This document shows, one piece after another, positions 12,850 through 24,085 of a stretch of DNA of 64,000 bases (the first letter of the stretch is position 1; every line of letters starts with the position of its first letter). Location of the stretch: positions 6,312,757-6,376,756 of the forward strand of contig OX442427.1 of NCBI GenBank assembly GCA_949361645.1, read 5' to 3'. Source of the DNA: Spongilla lacustris. Its lineage: Eukaryota > Porifera > Demospongiae > Spongillida > Spongillidae. The position numbers and the translations under genes are program-made. The notes under the pieces are model-generated. The model saw only the letters and a list, made by a program, of their open reading frames with translations, was not told the origin of the DNA and made no database searches.

Positions 12850-13325
12850 AGGACACACACAAGGCATGAAGACACACACAAGGCATGAGGTCACACACAC
12901 AAGGCATGAGGACACACACACAAGGCATGAGGTCACACACACAAGGCATGAGGACACACACAAGGCATGAGGACACACACAAGGCATGAGGTCACACACA
13001 CAAGGCATGAGGACACACACACAAGGCATGAGGACACACACAAGGCATGAGGACACACACACAAGGCATGAGGACACACACAAGGCATGAGGACACACAC
13101 ACAAGGCATGAGGACACACACACAAGGCATGAGGTCACACACACAAGGCATGAGGACACACACACAAGGCATGAGGACACACACACAAGGCATGAGGACA
13201 CACACAAGGCATGAGTACACACACAAGGCATGAGGACACACACACAAGGCATGAGGACACACACACAAGGCATGAGGACACACACACAAGGCATGAGGAC
13301 ACACACACAAGGCATGAGGACACTA
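12850..13325. repeat. 19-21 bp minisatellite
   Basis: About 23 units of GGACACACACACAAGGCATGA with two-base length variation. The same unit is shorter and more varied in copy 2 at 25890-26112. Confidence 0.95.
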
Positions 13326-13434
13326 AGGTGTTTAGAGCTGCTGCAAAGTGCATATAACATGCATACAACTGATGTACATATGGGAGTTAAAAGTAATTGG
13401 ATTACATGTACCATGGCTGGAAATCATACATGTA

Positions 13435-13650
13435 TATATATATAATTATATATATAATTATAATTATATTATATATTATATTATTATATTATACATTATT
13501 ATATATATTATTATATATATACCTACACACACACACACACACACACCTACACACATACCTACACACACCTACACACACACACCTACACACACACACACAC
13601 ACACACATACCTACACACACCTACACACACATACACACACACACACAAGG
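13435..13650. repeat. AT-rich tract followed by impure CA repeat
   Basis: A 75-base A/T tract (13435-13520) passes into CACACA interrupted by CTACACA units. It lies beyond the stop codon of the dispanin gene, on its 3' side. Confidence 0.9.
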
Positions 13651-13729
13651 AATGTTGTTACATCACACATCTATCTACATAGTTCTACAGGCAGTACATC
13701 TGAAGGTTCTCATTGCTTGTGCACACTGC

Positions 13730-16534
13730 TTATGAATTAATCGCAGTAGCCACAATAAATCCGAGGATGGGTATGTAGACCAATGTTCCACACACCACAG
13801 CAAAAATATTCAGGCACAGAGATATGTTTGCTTTCTGTTGTGCTGCTGTCAGGTCACCACGTAATGCTGCCCGCCTTGCCTGGTAATATAGAGAAGTGTG
13901 CACATGTGTACATGTCCCAATCAAAGTCTATATTACCATTCTTACCCCCGTTATAACACCTCTTACCCCAATACAGCACCAATACAACACGTCTAACCCC
14001 AATACAACATCTCTCACCCCAATACAACACCTCTCACCCCAATACAACACCTCTTACCTCAATACAGCACCAATACAACACCTCTTACCCCAATACAACA
14101 CCTCTTACCCCAATACAACACCTCTTATGCCAGCTATAACACCTCTTATGCCCAGCTACATGTATAACACCTCTTATGTATCCACAAAACTGCATCTGAG
14201 TTCATTACCTTTTTTTTTTTTAAAGAACCGTTCAGTGGTGGAACAATGAGTCTTTGTGTATCATGACAGCATCAATGAACATGGGCCCCCTTGCTACTAA
14301 ATGCCCCCTCATTGTTATATGGCCCCCTGGCCACCAATTCCCCCTCACTGTTACATATGGCCCCCTTGCTACTAAATGCCCCCTCATTGTTACATGGCCC
14401 CCTGGCTACTAATGCCCCCTCGGCCCCCTGGATACCAATGTCCCCTCATTGTTACATGGCCCCCTGGCCACCAATGCCCCCTCACTGTTACATGGCCCCC
14501 TGGCTACCAATGATAACATATAGCAACAAAATGTACATACACATATGGGTAAGCAAAGGCAAATTGGTCATCAAGTCTTCTCAATTCTGTGTGTCAATAT
14601 TACATCAACAAGCATCCACTAGGTCTACACTCTGTATTTCCACCTCGTTTGTCACCATAGATACCCATGCAGTTAGTTTTGTTTCTATGCAATACCTTTA
14701 TACATGTATCAGTATTTGTTGCAAAATCGGGTGTATTATACCATGCAGTATGTATTATTGCACACACATTATTAACATTGGAACATGTACATGCAGCAAA
14801 AAGCTATCAGGAAGGTACACTACCACAGAGTACCCACCTGATGGCACTTAGAGTTCCCACCTGATGTCACTTAGAGTACCCACCTGATGTCACTTAGAGT
14901 ACCCACCTGATGGCACTTGAGTACCCACCTGATGGCACTTAGAGTACCCACCTGATGGCACTTAGAGTACCCACCTGATGGCACTTAGAGTACCCACCTG
15001 ATGGCACTTGAGTACCCACCTGATGGCACGTAGAGTACCCACCTGATGGCACTTAGAGTACCCACCTGATGTCACTTAGAGTACCCACCTGATGTCACTT
15101 AGAGTACCCACCTGATGGCACTTAGAGTACCCACCTGATGGCACTTAGAGTACCCACCTGATGTCACTTAGAGTACCCACCTGATGGCACTTGAGTACCC
15201 ACCTGATGGCACGTAGAGTACCCACCTGATGGCACTTAGAGTACCCACCTGATGTCACTTAGAGTACCCACCTGATGTCACTTAGAGTACCCACCTGATG
15301 GCACTTGAGTACCCACCTGATGGCACTTAGAGTACCCACCTGATGGCACTTAGAGTACCCACCTGATGGCACTTAGAGTACCCACTTGATGGTACTTAGA
15401 GTACCCACCTGCTAGGACCATGATACTTTAAAATAAAAGACCCACTTGATGGTACTTAGAGTACCCACCTGCTAGGACCATGATACTTTAAAATAAAAGA
15501 CCCAAAACTGACCAATCAGATTGCGAGATATCATTATTCTACAGTCTGAACAGAGTCTACCTACATGTACATGCAGTAGTAGTGAGAGCAAAGTACAGGA
15601 CCCCCACACCTGGCCACAAGCACTATGACATCACCTCCAAGGACTAGGACATCCCCTCCCCTCCCCTCCCCTCCCCTCCCCTCCCCTCCCCTCCCCTCCC
15701 CTCCCCTCCCCTCCCCTCCCCTCCCCTCCCCTCCCCTCCCCTCCCCTCCCCTCCCCTCCCCTCCCCTCCCCTCCCCTCCCCTCCCCTCCCCTCCCCTCCC
15801 CTCCCCTCCCCTCCCCTCCCCTCCCCTCCCCTCCCCTCCCCTCCCCTCCCCTCCCCTCCCCTCCCCTCCCCTCCCCTCCCCTCCCCTCCCCTCCCCTCCC
15901 CTCCCCTCCCCTCCCCTCCCCTCCCCTCCCCTCCCCTCCCCTCCCCTCCCCTCCCCTCCCCTCCCCTCCCCTCCCCTCCCCTCCCAACCCAAGCACTTGG
16001 GGCAAATCCAAATGTTCTAAGCTCTCAAAAGGTAACTTACTACCACAGACAGGAAGATGGCTGGTATGGTGCACACCATGGCTGGCAGCCACACAGCGAA
16101 GCATATGATGGCCACCACTATGGACAGGATGAGGTAGTAGTTTGCAGTGGAAACCTGTGTCACTGTTGTGCTCACAGCAGAGGGTTGTACCACCACCACA
16201 TTGGTGCTCTAGAAGATTCAGACCAATGACACAAAGCAGTACTGGCACACACGCACATGTACCTGGACTTGTGGATATCCTAGGGGTGGGTAGCCCTGAG
16301 GTGGGTAGCCCTGAGGTGGGTAGCCCTGAGGTGGGTAGCCCTGAGGTGGGTAGCCCTGAGGTGGGTAGCCTTGGTACCCCTGACCTTGGGATCCACAGTT
16401 CTGACTTTGGTATCCCTGGGGAGGATAGCCTGGTAGATAGCCCTGTGATGGTGGATATCCCAGTAGTGGAGGATAGCCTTGTGGTGGAGGTGGGTATACC
16501 CCCTGTGCTTGGCCGGGGTATGGTGGAGGAAGTC
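13730..16534 (-). CDS. Dispanin/CD225-type small membrane protein, copy A
   Basis: Three exons are readable: 16534 to about 16257-16263, 16208-16041 and 13879-13730, all phase 0. The first encodes a proline-rich leader of repeated GYPPQ units beginning LPPPYPGQAQGVYPPPP. The second holds a hydrophobic segment (YYLILSIVVAIICFAVWLPA) ending TIPAIFLSVV before GTAAGT. The third starts ARRAALRGDLTAAQQ, the conserved intracellular loop of CD225 proteins, then a second hydrophobic segment and a stop. Two membrane segments joined by that loop and a Pro/Gly/Tyr tail are the IFITM/dispanin plan; such proteins sit in plasma or endosomal membranes, and some restrict viral entry, which I do not claim here. 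The exon with the start codon was not found. The 2.16 kb last intron contains five satellite arrays. Confidence 0.8.
13935..14180. repeat. 20-bp minisatellite in dispanin A intron
   Basis: About 12 units of TTACCCCAATACAACACCTC and variants. Copy 2 has the same unit expanded to more than 1 kb (26600-27680). Confidence 0.95.
14280..14515. repeat. Degenerate repeat of about 30-40 bp in dispanin A intron
   Basis: About seven irregular units of the form GTTACATGGCCCCCTGGCTA and CCAATGCCCCCTCA. Traces of the same unit occur in copy 2 at 27800-27850. Confidence 0.8.
14816..15410. repeat. 23-bp minisatellite in dispanin A intron, plus a 61-bp duplication
   Basis: About 26 units of GTACCCACCTGATGGCACTT with AGA, with 21-bp variants and GTC/GGC alternation in a partly regular order (higher-order structure). 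Directly after it, a 61-bp segment containing CTGCTAGGACCATGATACTT is duplicated in tandem (about 15383-15503). Confidence 0.93.
15650..15985. repeat. (CCCCT)n pentanucleotide array in dispanin A intron
   Basis: About 66 uninterrupted CCCCT units. The host gene is on the minus strand, so its pre-mRNA carries a (GGGGA)n run, a sequence type able to form G-quadruplexes. Copy 2 has only three to four units at 27853-27873. The Pro/Ser and Gly/Glu/Arg frames over it are artefacts. Confidence 0.98.
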
Positions 16535-16675
16535 CTAAGAAATACAAATGCACAAAGTATGGCACCAGCACACCATATATAGCATTAAAATTTTGATATT
16601 GAAAAGAATTATTTTCCCTCTATACATGTACACTGATGAAATGATTGGTCAAAAATACGATGTATTTGCATGTTA

Positions 16676-16830
16676 AATATCAGTACGGATGGAACATGTT
16701 AAGTTCAATAACAAAGCACCCTTCTTGATGATCATGCATGGATGCAATTAAGCTTCACTCCCTGCATGTGAAGTCCAGAGGTCTAGGAATAAGGTGTGCA
16801 CTTTGCCTTGCAGCCACGCCCAACTATATT
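16676..16830 (+). pseudogene. Short remnant of the same retrotransposon piece as 28513
   Basis: The sequence from CAGTACGGATGGAACATG through CTTCTTGATGATCATGCATG matches 28497-28640, where the frame reads LLDDHAWMQ and GGLGIRSAVHLA. Here the frame is broken by small insertions and substitutions, and similarity fades at about 16830. Confidence 0.6.
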
Positions 16831-17149
16831 CAATATTGATAGCTAGCAATCGCAATATTCGAATTGATTAATATAGAAGCCTGCGTGAGTCAATGTGGAT
16901 AAGGATAGCGAATAGAAAACTCTACGCAAAGCCATTGTGACCGTATTCTGGTCTAAACGACACACACGTTTTACCTTTAATAGTATTAAATACCTACTTG
17001 ATTTAGTTCTACCTGTTTCCTGAGGTAAACTATCTTCTTTTGATCGCTTACTTCTTGCTCGCACCATTCCATCGCGCAGCAACAATACTAATTAAACACT
17101 GCACGCTTGGAGGGCCTTGGCTTTAGACCCCCTCCCCCACACACACACT

Positions 17150-17340
17150 CACTCACACACACTTTGGGTCGAATGCTAACTCGCTAATCAGTTCACTCGC
17201 GTTCACTAAACGCTTTGTTTTTGAACTCGTCAATCATGTAATTAATTATTCATAAGTTAATTTATTCATAACTGGTCGGGCCGAGGGGGGGGTCTTTAGA
17301 CCCCTTAGACCCCCCCCTGGATCCGCCACTGTAACAGACA
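17150..17340. mobile_element. Right end of a CAGTGGCGGATCC-type element
   Basis: The end reads CCTGGATCCGCCACTG (about 17318-17333) after a G/C-rich stretch with runs of G and C, like the ends at 34049-34588. The matching left end was not located. Confidence 0.4.
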
Positions 17341-17476
17341 AGAATTACTTGCTTCCAGACTTTCCTTGTACTAGTAGTCTCGCAAACCAAATACTTCGTC
17401 CCTGTTTAATGCATTGTATTATGTCATGCAATAAGGATTCATTGAAGCAGATGATTACGCGCGTCTTTACTAATAT

Positions 17477-17938
17477 CAGGGATATTAAATACATGGATTG
17501 GAAACGAGGCTGATATACGGCTGAATTACGGTATTCCTAATTTCCATCCGTGTTGCGCTTGAGGGCTATTCTTAGAGTCGCGAAATCGCAGAAACGAAAA
17601 GCTACACTTGGTAAGTTGGTTTCTTTCTAATTAAGAGGCAGGTTTTACTAATGGGATCAGTCAAGCTTTACTTTTGAAAGCAATGTATAAGCCTGTTAAA
17701 GCGTTCGGATCGCTTAAGCTTCGAGTTACGAAATCTCCTGAACAACTTCCCGTACAACAGATCTGAAAACTTTGAACTACACCCCTGAAACCCGTCCACT
17801 GGGATCAGCATCCATGTCATATTCGTCCGAGTCAACAGCAAACTCACCAATTCAGAATCTATGTAGGCGCATCACGGATGGTTTTCCGGTACACGTAGAT
17901 TACGGAACCGTTTCCAATCCATGTATTTAATATCCCTG
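17477..17938. mobile_element. MITE with CAGGGATATTAAATAC ends and 7-bp target duplication
   Basis: Terminal inverted repeats CAGGGATATTAAATACATGG and CCATGTATTTAATATCCCTG are near perfect. CTAATAT flanks both sides exactly (17470-17476 and 17939-17945). A second copy at 38330-39992 also shows a 7-bp duplication (ATTGCAC/ATTGTAC). Only a 60-codon minus frame lies inside, shared by both copies. Ends and duplication length fit a hAT- or P-like superfamily; I cannot decide which. Confidence 0.8.
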
Positions 17939-18379
17939 CTAATATAGATGACAATTTTTTTCTTTCATATTTATCATCACACGATAATAGGACTCTGTAG
18001 TGAATGAAATTATTATTAACTATTTACATGTATATAGGTCTCATATTCCCTTGTACGTACATGCCGTAAAGTAAATCCAAATTTGGTTAACATTATTGCA
18101 CCTGCATGGATGTTGGATCGAAAATTGAATTCATTAATTGGAACGGCTAATTACGATTAATATAGTATTCGCTATGCATTTAAGAGATGAGTGGTGGACA
18201 CGTTCGACAAAAGCTACAAGAGAAGGCACACATGCTGCTAAATCAGGACCCATATCGTGGGTCCTATGTAGGATTGGCTTCGTGGGCGTGGTTTTCGATC
18301 GAGCGTTTTAAAACGGTAACGAAGCATTGCCTTTACTCGCCAGCTCGCATATAAGCAGCTGCAGACACGTTTACAGCCA

Positions 18380-18565
18380 ATGCGCAAAAAGCAAGGAAAA
18401 AAGGTACAGTATGTTAAAGTGAGGTTTGGTAGGATCCTACAACTATAACAGTCCTACATTTGCAAATCCTACCAAACCTCACTTTAACATACTGTACCTT
18501 GTTTCCTTGCTTTTTGCACCACTAATCCTACATCCCACCAATTACTTTCTCGATAGAGAAATTTT
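18380..18565. mobile_element. Truncated foldback element, relative of 9585-9872
   Basis: Arms GGTACAGTATGTTAAAGTG and CACTTTAACATACTGTACC surround a short centre. The right outer part (CTCGATAGAGAAATTTTTG) is present; the left outer part is missing. Confidence 0.75.
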
Positions 18566-18771
18566 TGATTTACTTGTATATATATGTACATGTGCACACA
18601 TGCATGAACGCGTTATTATTAGTAGGGAAGTAGCCTCGTCCCCAGGCCCTGTTTTATTAAAGTTACGGGGTGAAAACATAAAATTTAATAAAACATGGCC
18701 TGTGGACGAGGCTATAGCACAGCGCTGACGTCACTGTACAAGCTGAATTCGTTGCGGGTACGGGTCATGTA

Positions 18772-19250
18772 CAGTAGCGGCTCACTAATCAGACCACGCG
18801 GTAATAAGACCACTTAACCGCCCGATTATAAGACCACTTCGCCAATCCGACCACCGTCTAATAAGACCGCTAGTGTATAAATATTGGGGGTGCGTTTTTG
18901 TGTACCTTTCTTTCTCTGAACAGGCGATCAATGAAGTGGTTTCCTAATACAGTTGGTACCCACCATGCATTCGATTGCGGGGGAAATCGACGATCCCGTA
19001 CTAATGGAGTTAGCAATGTCTATGACATACACGAGCCAGCTCTAAGCTTGCTTTACAATCCTTGGCATAATTGTTCATCCTTCCAACTGGTATTTTGTTA
19101 CGATTCGTTTGTTTATCTGCTACTGGTATTCTAATCAAAGCGCATTTCGAATGGCGGGAAACTCGCCAGTAAGACCGAAACGGTCGTATTGGCGAGTTTT
19201 ACCACAAGATCCGATTGTCCCGGGGTGGTCTTATTAGTGAGCCGCTACTG
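18772..19250. mobile_element. Tc1/mariner-pogo-like MITE, TA target duplication
   Basis: Ends CAGTAGCGGCTCACTAAT and ATTAGTGAGCCGCTACTG are inverted repeats bounded by TA on both sides (18770-18771, 19251-19252). The 479-bp body matches the inverted copy at 62620-63100, including a shared 78-codon frame whose product I do not recognise and which may be chance. CAGTA ends with TA duplication are the pogo/Tigger signature. Confidence 0.85.
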
Positions 19251-19259
19251 TACTCTAAA

Positions 19260-21046
19260 AACTAATATAATAAACGGAATGGTTTAGCAATTTCCCTCCC
19301 CCTAATTTTTTCGGGTCTAGCTGGATTTATTAGCGGATCAGCCAACTGTTCCTCCGTCTAGCTGGGCTTAGTTTAGGCTACGCCCATCTAGCTGGGCTTA
19401 GTTTCGCTTAGTTTCAGCAGTATGTATGGTAAGTTTACAAATTACAAAATTTTGGTAACAGTAGCGGGACACTGTTGATTACATCAAAGACTGTTACTGA
19501 ATTGATTTGTTGATTAGTAATAATTGGGGGGGGGGGGGGACGTCCTAGAAAAGACACACGCACACACACAGCAAACCTTTTTCGTCCATCTCTTCTGCCT
19601 CCCTTCACGTAAGGAATGCAATTTGCTAATTTTACGTCACGTCCGGAGTTCTTCCTGCTGGTGATGTAATGTGTCATGTGTAAAATGACTCGCAAGGTGG
19701 ACAACAAGGGTGTATCTATGTACTGTAAGAAGTAGGAGGGCAACGTTGCGTATAAGCGCACGAATTCTAAGGTTTAGCATTCGAAACACCAGACTTATAC
19801 AAGTACGAACTTGTTTATACAAAGTACAAATTGCGATAAACATTGCGTCATATAGGTCTGGGAACGAGACCAGCAAGGCTGATATCGACACAGTACATAA
19901 ATGTCTTGGCAACACTGACCTATCTATTAGGCTTTTCTTTCAGCTAGCCGATTGCATTTTTATCCCGTGGCAAATTAGCCACCTTCGGAGCGCTGCCGTA
20001 GTACGGATCTCTAGTGGCTCCTCGAGAAACGCACCTGTGAGTACTGTTGTGACAGAGGCTTGGTCGATCGAAAATTATCAACAACTTGGTACTAGTACAG
20101 TGTTAGTACTTGCGCACAGGATGAACTCCGGAAGTGACGCAATTAAGAATAATTGCATTCCTTACGCCGTTAAAGGGAAGGGTCTATTGGTGAAAACTTC
20201 GCGTAATAGTACATAAATTACACAACTATATATATACACGGCTAACTAATACGCAAGTGATTTTTATATCACTCAGGCCCGTAGCCAGGGGGATGCAAAC
20301 GGGTGCAATTGCAAACCCCCCCCCCCCCCCCCCCCCCCAAGGTTCTAGGTCCGCTTGGCAGGCTATGAAATTATTCACTTGATTGTTTATTGCAGTGCAA
20401 TCTACACATATTTGAATGAGAACTGCCAGCTGTCTGCATGTATATTGTGCACGTGTGCATGTAGGAGCACTGGTACGATCCAAATATAGGATTGTAAAGA
20501 TGGCTGCAAGGCATCGTGCATGTATCATATTTGGCGTAAACAGCTCCCTATCTAGAATCCCATCCCAATAGGCGTAAACAGCTCCCTATCTCAGTAGTAC
20601 CTTCGGTCTGGCATTCCCTCCTATATAGCCCTTTAGGTGCCAAGGGCATATTTATATACAGTCCAATATCCATGATATCAGGACATACATGTAAATGGAT
20701 GTACAACAATAACTCCATTCTGTTCTTGAAGATGGGTACAATGAGTTAAGTAGGAGGAGGAATATGGTACATATATGCATAAACTAATCATAGCAAGTAG
20801 TACAACTCTTCAAATTTCAGCAACACTACATAAACTGTTACCACTTACCAGTACATCCCACAGGTCATATGCTACGTGTGCAGATTTTTGATGTGGGAGA
20901 AACTAACGCAAGTAGCTATCGGTTTATATAGCAAATCATATACGGGTTGCAAACGCTTATAGATATTTTCAATATCTGTTATATTAGGCTGTGCGGTGGA
21001 TTTTATCACAGTGGTGTAATACTAATTAAACTGCCGCCTATGAACA
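19260..21046. other. No gene recognised; diverged inverted-repeat element at about 19600-20180
   Basis: GTAAGGAATGCAATTTGC (19611) and the complement of GAATAATTGCATTCCTTAC (20147), with CCGGAGTTC/GAACTCCGG further in, face each other and suggest an old foldback or terminal-repeat element. The 168-codon forward frame at 19710-20216 lies mostly inside it and has no recognisable family. A CAGGCCCGTAGCCAGG-type left end at about 20274 is followed by a long C run. A motif GGCGTAAACAGCTCCCTATC is repeated at 20534 and 20570. Confidence 0.4.
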
Positions 21047-21884
21047 CAGCCCTATGCGGCCATACATTTTGTGGACAAAAGGCATACCTATAGAAATATT
21101 GAAAAAGTGGCGTAATGCCTTAGCAACCACCCTTGACAACCGACAACTGCAGTACGTGTTAACATGTTTGAACTTGTCGCCATTTAAAGGCCATACATGG
21201 AATGAAGTACCTTTGTTCTATTAGTAGCCAATGCCACATGGCCTAGTTTTCTCTCCACTGCTTCCTACAAGCGGCCATTTATTGACGAACCCATCGACTT
21301 CAAAGTACTTTTTCGACTACGCAGACAAATTCTGCTCCCCAGATGGAAGTGCAGAACAAAAGGAGAGAGAAGGTACTTACAACGTGTAGTATGGAACTGT
21401 AGCCATACTTTTTCTTCGCGATGGTATACGCGTGTGAACTATACTGTGATTTGAGCCGTGGTAACTATTAATGGTACGTGTGCGTATGGACGTGTTTGAA
21501 AAGGGATAGAATGCCTATCCACGATTTTGTTGCTTTGTTTGGCGGTGGAATTGTTTCCACAATCCGGGGTGCAATGGATAGCCTGTGCTCTTGAACAATA
21601 AGAGAGCGGTGTGTGTGGGCATGGATAGTCAGGATAGACGCTACCCCCTGTTAACCTAGTAGACCAAAGCCTGCACCCATCCACCTTGCCCATTGTTATA
21701 GGTAAGATCAATGTCCTAGCCATCATCAAGCAGCCTCATTTGTTAGACAACCCTCCTCTTAGTGTCTCCATCATTGAGACTGCTTCCCCCAGTACCTTTA
21801 CCTACACTTCTCAGGTGTGCCTACCCATATGTTATGGGAAGGAAGTGACTACTATTCTGACCCCGATCCATTGGTCCCTCCAGC

Positions 21885-23025
21885 CAGGGTTGCCGAAAGT
21901 CAGGCCGGGGTCCGGCCTGTGACCGGCCGGCCTGACAGCCCCGGCCTGCCAGGCCGGCCTGCCAGGTCGGATAAATTGATGTTATTAAACAATTTATTAA
22001 AAATTCATGGCTAACCACAAAACATTATGATATTATTAAACAATTTATTAAAAATTCATACATCTTCAGCTCCATCCGAGCGGGTGTTTTCGCGAGCTAA
22101 GCTGATTCAACAGCGCCAGAGATGGAACCTACTCCCTCAACGTTTGGAGGCGTGTGTCATGCTGAAGCACAATGCATGGTAAATTACAAGTCTTTAGATA
22201 GCAAGCGCGCTGTTTGCATCACTGCATGTTATATGTATCTCAGACTCAGTTTCTGTATCTGTAGGAGTAATCAAATCGCTTCAAATTCGGTTTGTAGGTA
22301 GAGAGGTCCTATATCTATCGATTTATTCTGTTTGTTAATTTTTATGCCATCCATTACGGAGATATAGTTGAACAAACTACGTACGTGCACATTTTCCCGC
22401 TCGATTCGCGCCGATGATTTGGGCAAATCGCGTCCCGCTCAAAGTATGGGAGGTGGTGATTATATCATTGCCGCGTATCGAGCGGGAAAAAGTGCACGTA
22501 TAGTTTGTTCAACTATACCTCCGTAACGTATGGCATTAAAATTAACGAACAGAACAAATCGATAGATATAGGACCTCTCTACCTACAAACCGAATTTGAA
22601 GCGATTTGATTACTCCTACAGAAAGTTATGTTGGGTTTGAACTTGGTGGGGTATCTAACGTTGCAATGATGGTACTGAGCAAGTGCAAGACACAAAAGTG
22701 TACATGTATTTTACCCTATAGGGCAATGGTGTAGTATGAAGTGTTGAAAATAGAAAGTTGATAGCCTTTATTGTTCGGCAGATACAGCAATTCAAATGTT
22801 ATAACACGATTATTCTATAATGTTATAAAACTGTATAGGAAGTTATCTCGGAAACTGTCCCATATATAGCTATAGACATCGCGAAATGAATTAATAATTT
22901 ATTATAATAAGTGGGTGGATCCCGGCCTGCCGGCCTGTCAGGTCACGGTCCGGCCTGCCAGGCCAAGCTAAATGTCCGGCCTGGCAGGCCGACCTGGCAG
23001 GCCGGGCTGGCCTTCGGCAACCCTG
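21885..23025. mobile_element. hAT-like element with perfect 8-bp target duplication
   Basis: Ends CAGGGTTGCCGAAAG and CTTCGGCAACCCTG are inverted repeats, followed inward on both sides by GGCCTGCCAGGCCGG-type short repeats. CCTCCAGC flanks both ends exactly (21877-21884, 23026-23033). Those features are diagnostic of hAT. No transposase frame; the middle is occupied by a foldback element. Confidence 0.88.
22250..22905. mobile_element. Foldback element copy nested in the hAT-like element
   Basis: The arms around CGCTTCAAATTCGGTTTGTA and its complement TACAAACCGAATTTGAAGCG match the large palindrome at 30078-30920, but the left outer arm is mostly missing. The centre contains TTTCCCGCTCGATTCGCGCC and its facing partner. 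Confidence 0.8.
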
Positions 23026-23099
23026 CCTCCAGCTGTTTCTGTTCTCAGCATTCTAAGTGGAAATGCACTGGGGACAATTTTAACTTAAAATGGGTATAA

Positions 23100-24085
23100 A
23101 TGTGAAGCCATTAGTAGTACCTTCTCTTCTACTCCCCTCTCCTCTCCCTTCCCTCTCCTCCCTCCCTCTCCCTCCCTCTCCTTCCTCTCCCTTCTCCTTC
23201 CCTCTCCTCCCACCCTTCTCCTCCCTTCCCTCACGCTTCCCTCTCCTCCCTCCCCTCTCTTCCTTCCCTCTCCTCCCTCCCCTCTCCTCCTTCCCTCTCC
23301 TCCCTCCCCTCTCCTCTTCCCTCTCCTCCCTCCCCTCTCTCCCTTTCCTCCCTCCTTCTCCTCCCTCCCCTCTCCCTCCCTCCCTCTCCTCTCTTCTCCC
23401 TCCCCTCCTCCCTCCCACTCCTCTCCCTCCCTTCTCCTCCCTCCCCTCTCCCTCCCTCTCCTCTCTCCTCCCTCCCCTCACTCTCCTTCCCTCTCTCCTC
23501 CTTCCCCTCTCCTCCCTCCCCTCCATCCCTTTCATCCTCCCTTTTCTCTCTCCCTCCCCTCCTCCCTCCCCTCTCCTCTCTCCCTCCCCTCTCCCTCCCC
23601 TCACCATCCTCCCCCTCTCTTTCCCTCCTCCCCCCTCTCCTCCCCTCCTCCCCCCTCTTCGCCCCTCCTTCCCCCTCTCCTCCCCTCCTCCCCCCCTCTC
23701 CTTCCCTCCTCCCCCCTCTCCTCCCCTCCTCCCCCTCTCCTCCCCCTCTCCTACTCTCCTCCCCCTCTCCTCTCCTCCTCCCCCTCTCCTCCCCTCCTCC
23801 CCCTCTCCTCCCGTCCTCCCTCTCCCCCTCTCCCCCCTCTCCCTCTCCCCCCTCTCCCCCTCCCCCCTCCCCCCCCTCTCTCCCCCCTCTCCCCTCCCCC
23901 CCTCCCCCCTCCCCCTCCCCCCTCTCTCCTCCCCCCTCTCCCTCCTCCTCTCCTCCCCTCTCCCTCCCCCTCTCCTCCCTTCCCTCACCCCTCCTCCTCC
24001 TCTCCCTCCCCTCATCCCCCTCTCCTTACCTCTCCGTCCCCCTCTCCTCCCTTCCCTCACCCTCACTCTCCTCCCTCCCACCCAT
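23100..24085. repeat. Polypyrimidine (CCTCTCCCTCC)n tract
   Basis: Almost 1 kb of C and T on the plus strand, irregular CCCTCTCCTCC units with no purine for long stretches. It could form triplex or quadruplex structures. The 404- and 333-codon frames across it are composition artefacts. Confidence 0.95.

Larger units (their letters stand above)
11747..16830. repeat. Segmental duplication, copy 1
   Basis: Similarity to copy 2 starts at GGGTTGCAAACGCTTATAG (11747 here, 20945 there) and runs through the noncoding block 11867-12840, the CA-rich satellites, the dispanin gene and a retrotransposon remnant up to about 16830. Intron satellites differ greatly in length between the copies while exons and flanks stay alignable by eye. 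Copy 1 carries no large insertion at the site where copy 2 has the 3.8 kb element, so it shows the empty site. Confidence 0.85.

Noticed and set aside
14816..15410. CRISPR-like array (regular short repeats)
   Set aside because: Units are head to tail without unique spacers, in an animal-type intron.
15561..16248. Gly-Glu-Arg and Pro-Ser-Leu frames across the CCCCT array
   Set aside because: Intron satellite of dispanin A; the frames join the real exon only by chance.
18898..19134. 78-codon frame shared by both pogo-like MITEs
   Set aside because: Shared because the MITEs are copies; it is short, has no transposase motif and may be chance.
19710..20216. 168-codon forward frame
   Set aside because: Lies mostly inside a diverged inverted-repeat element, with no motif and a composition typical of noncoding AT-rich DNA.
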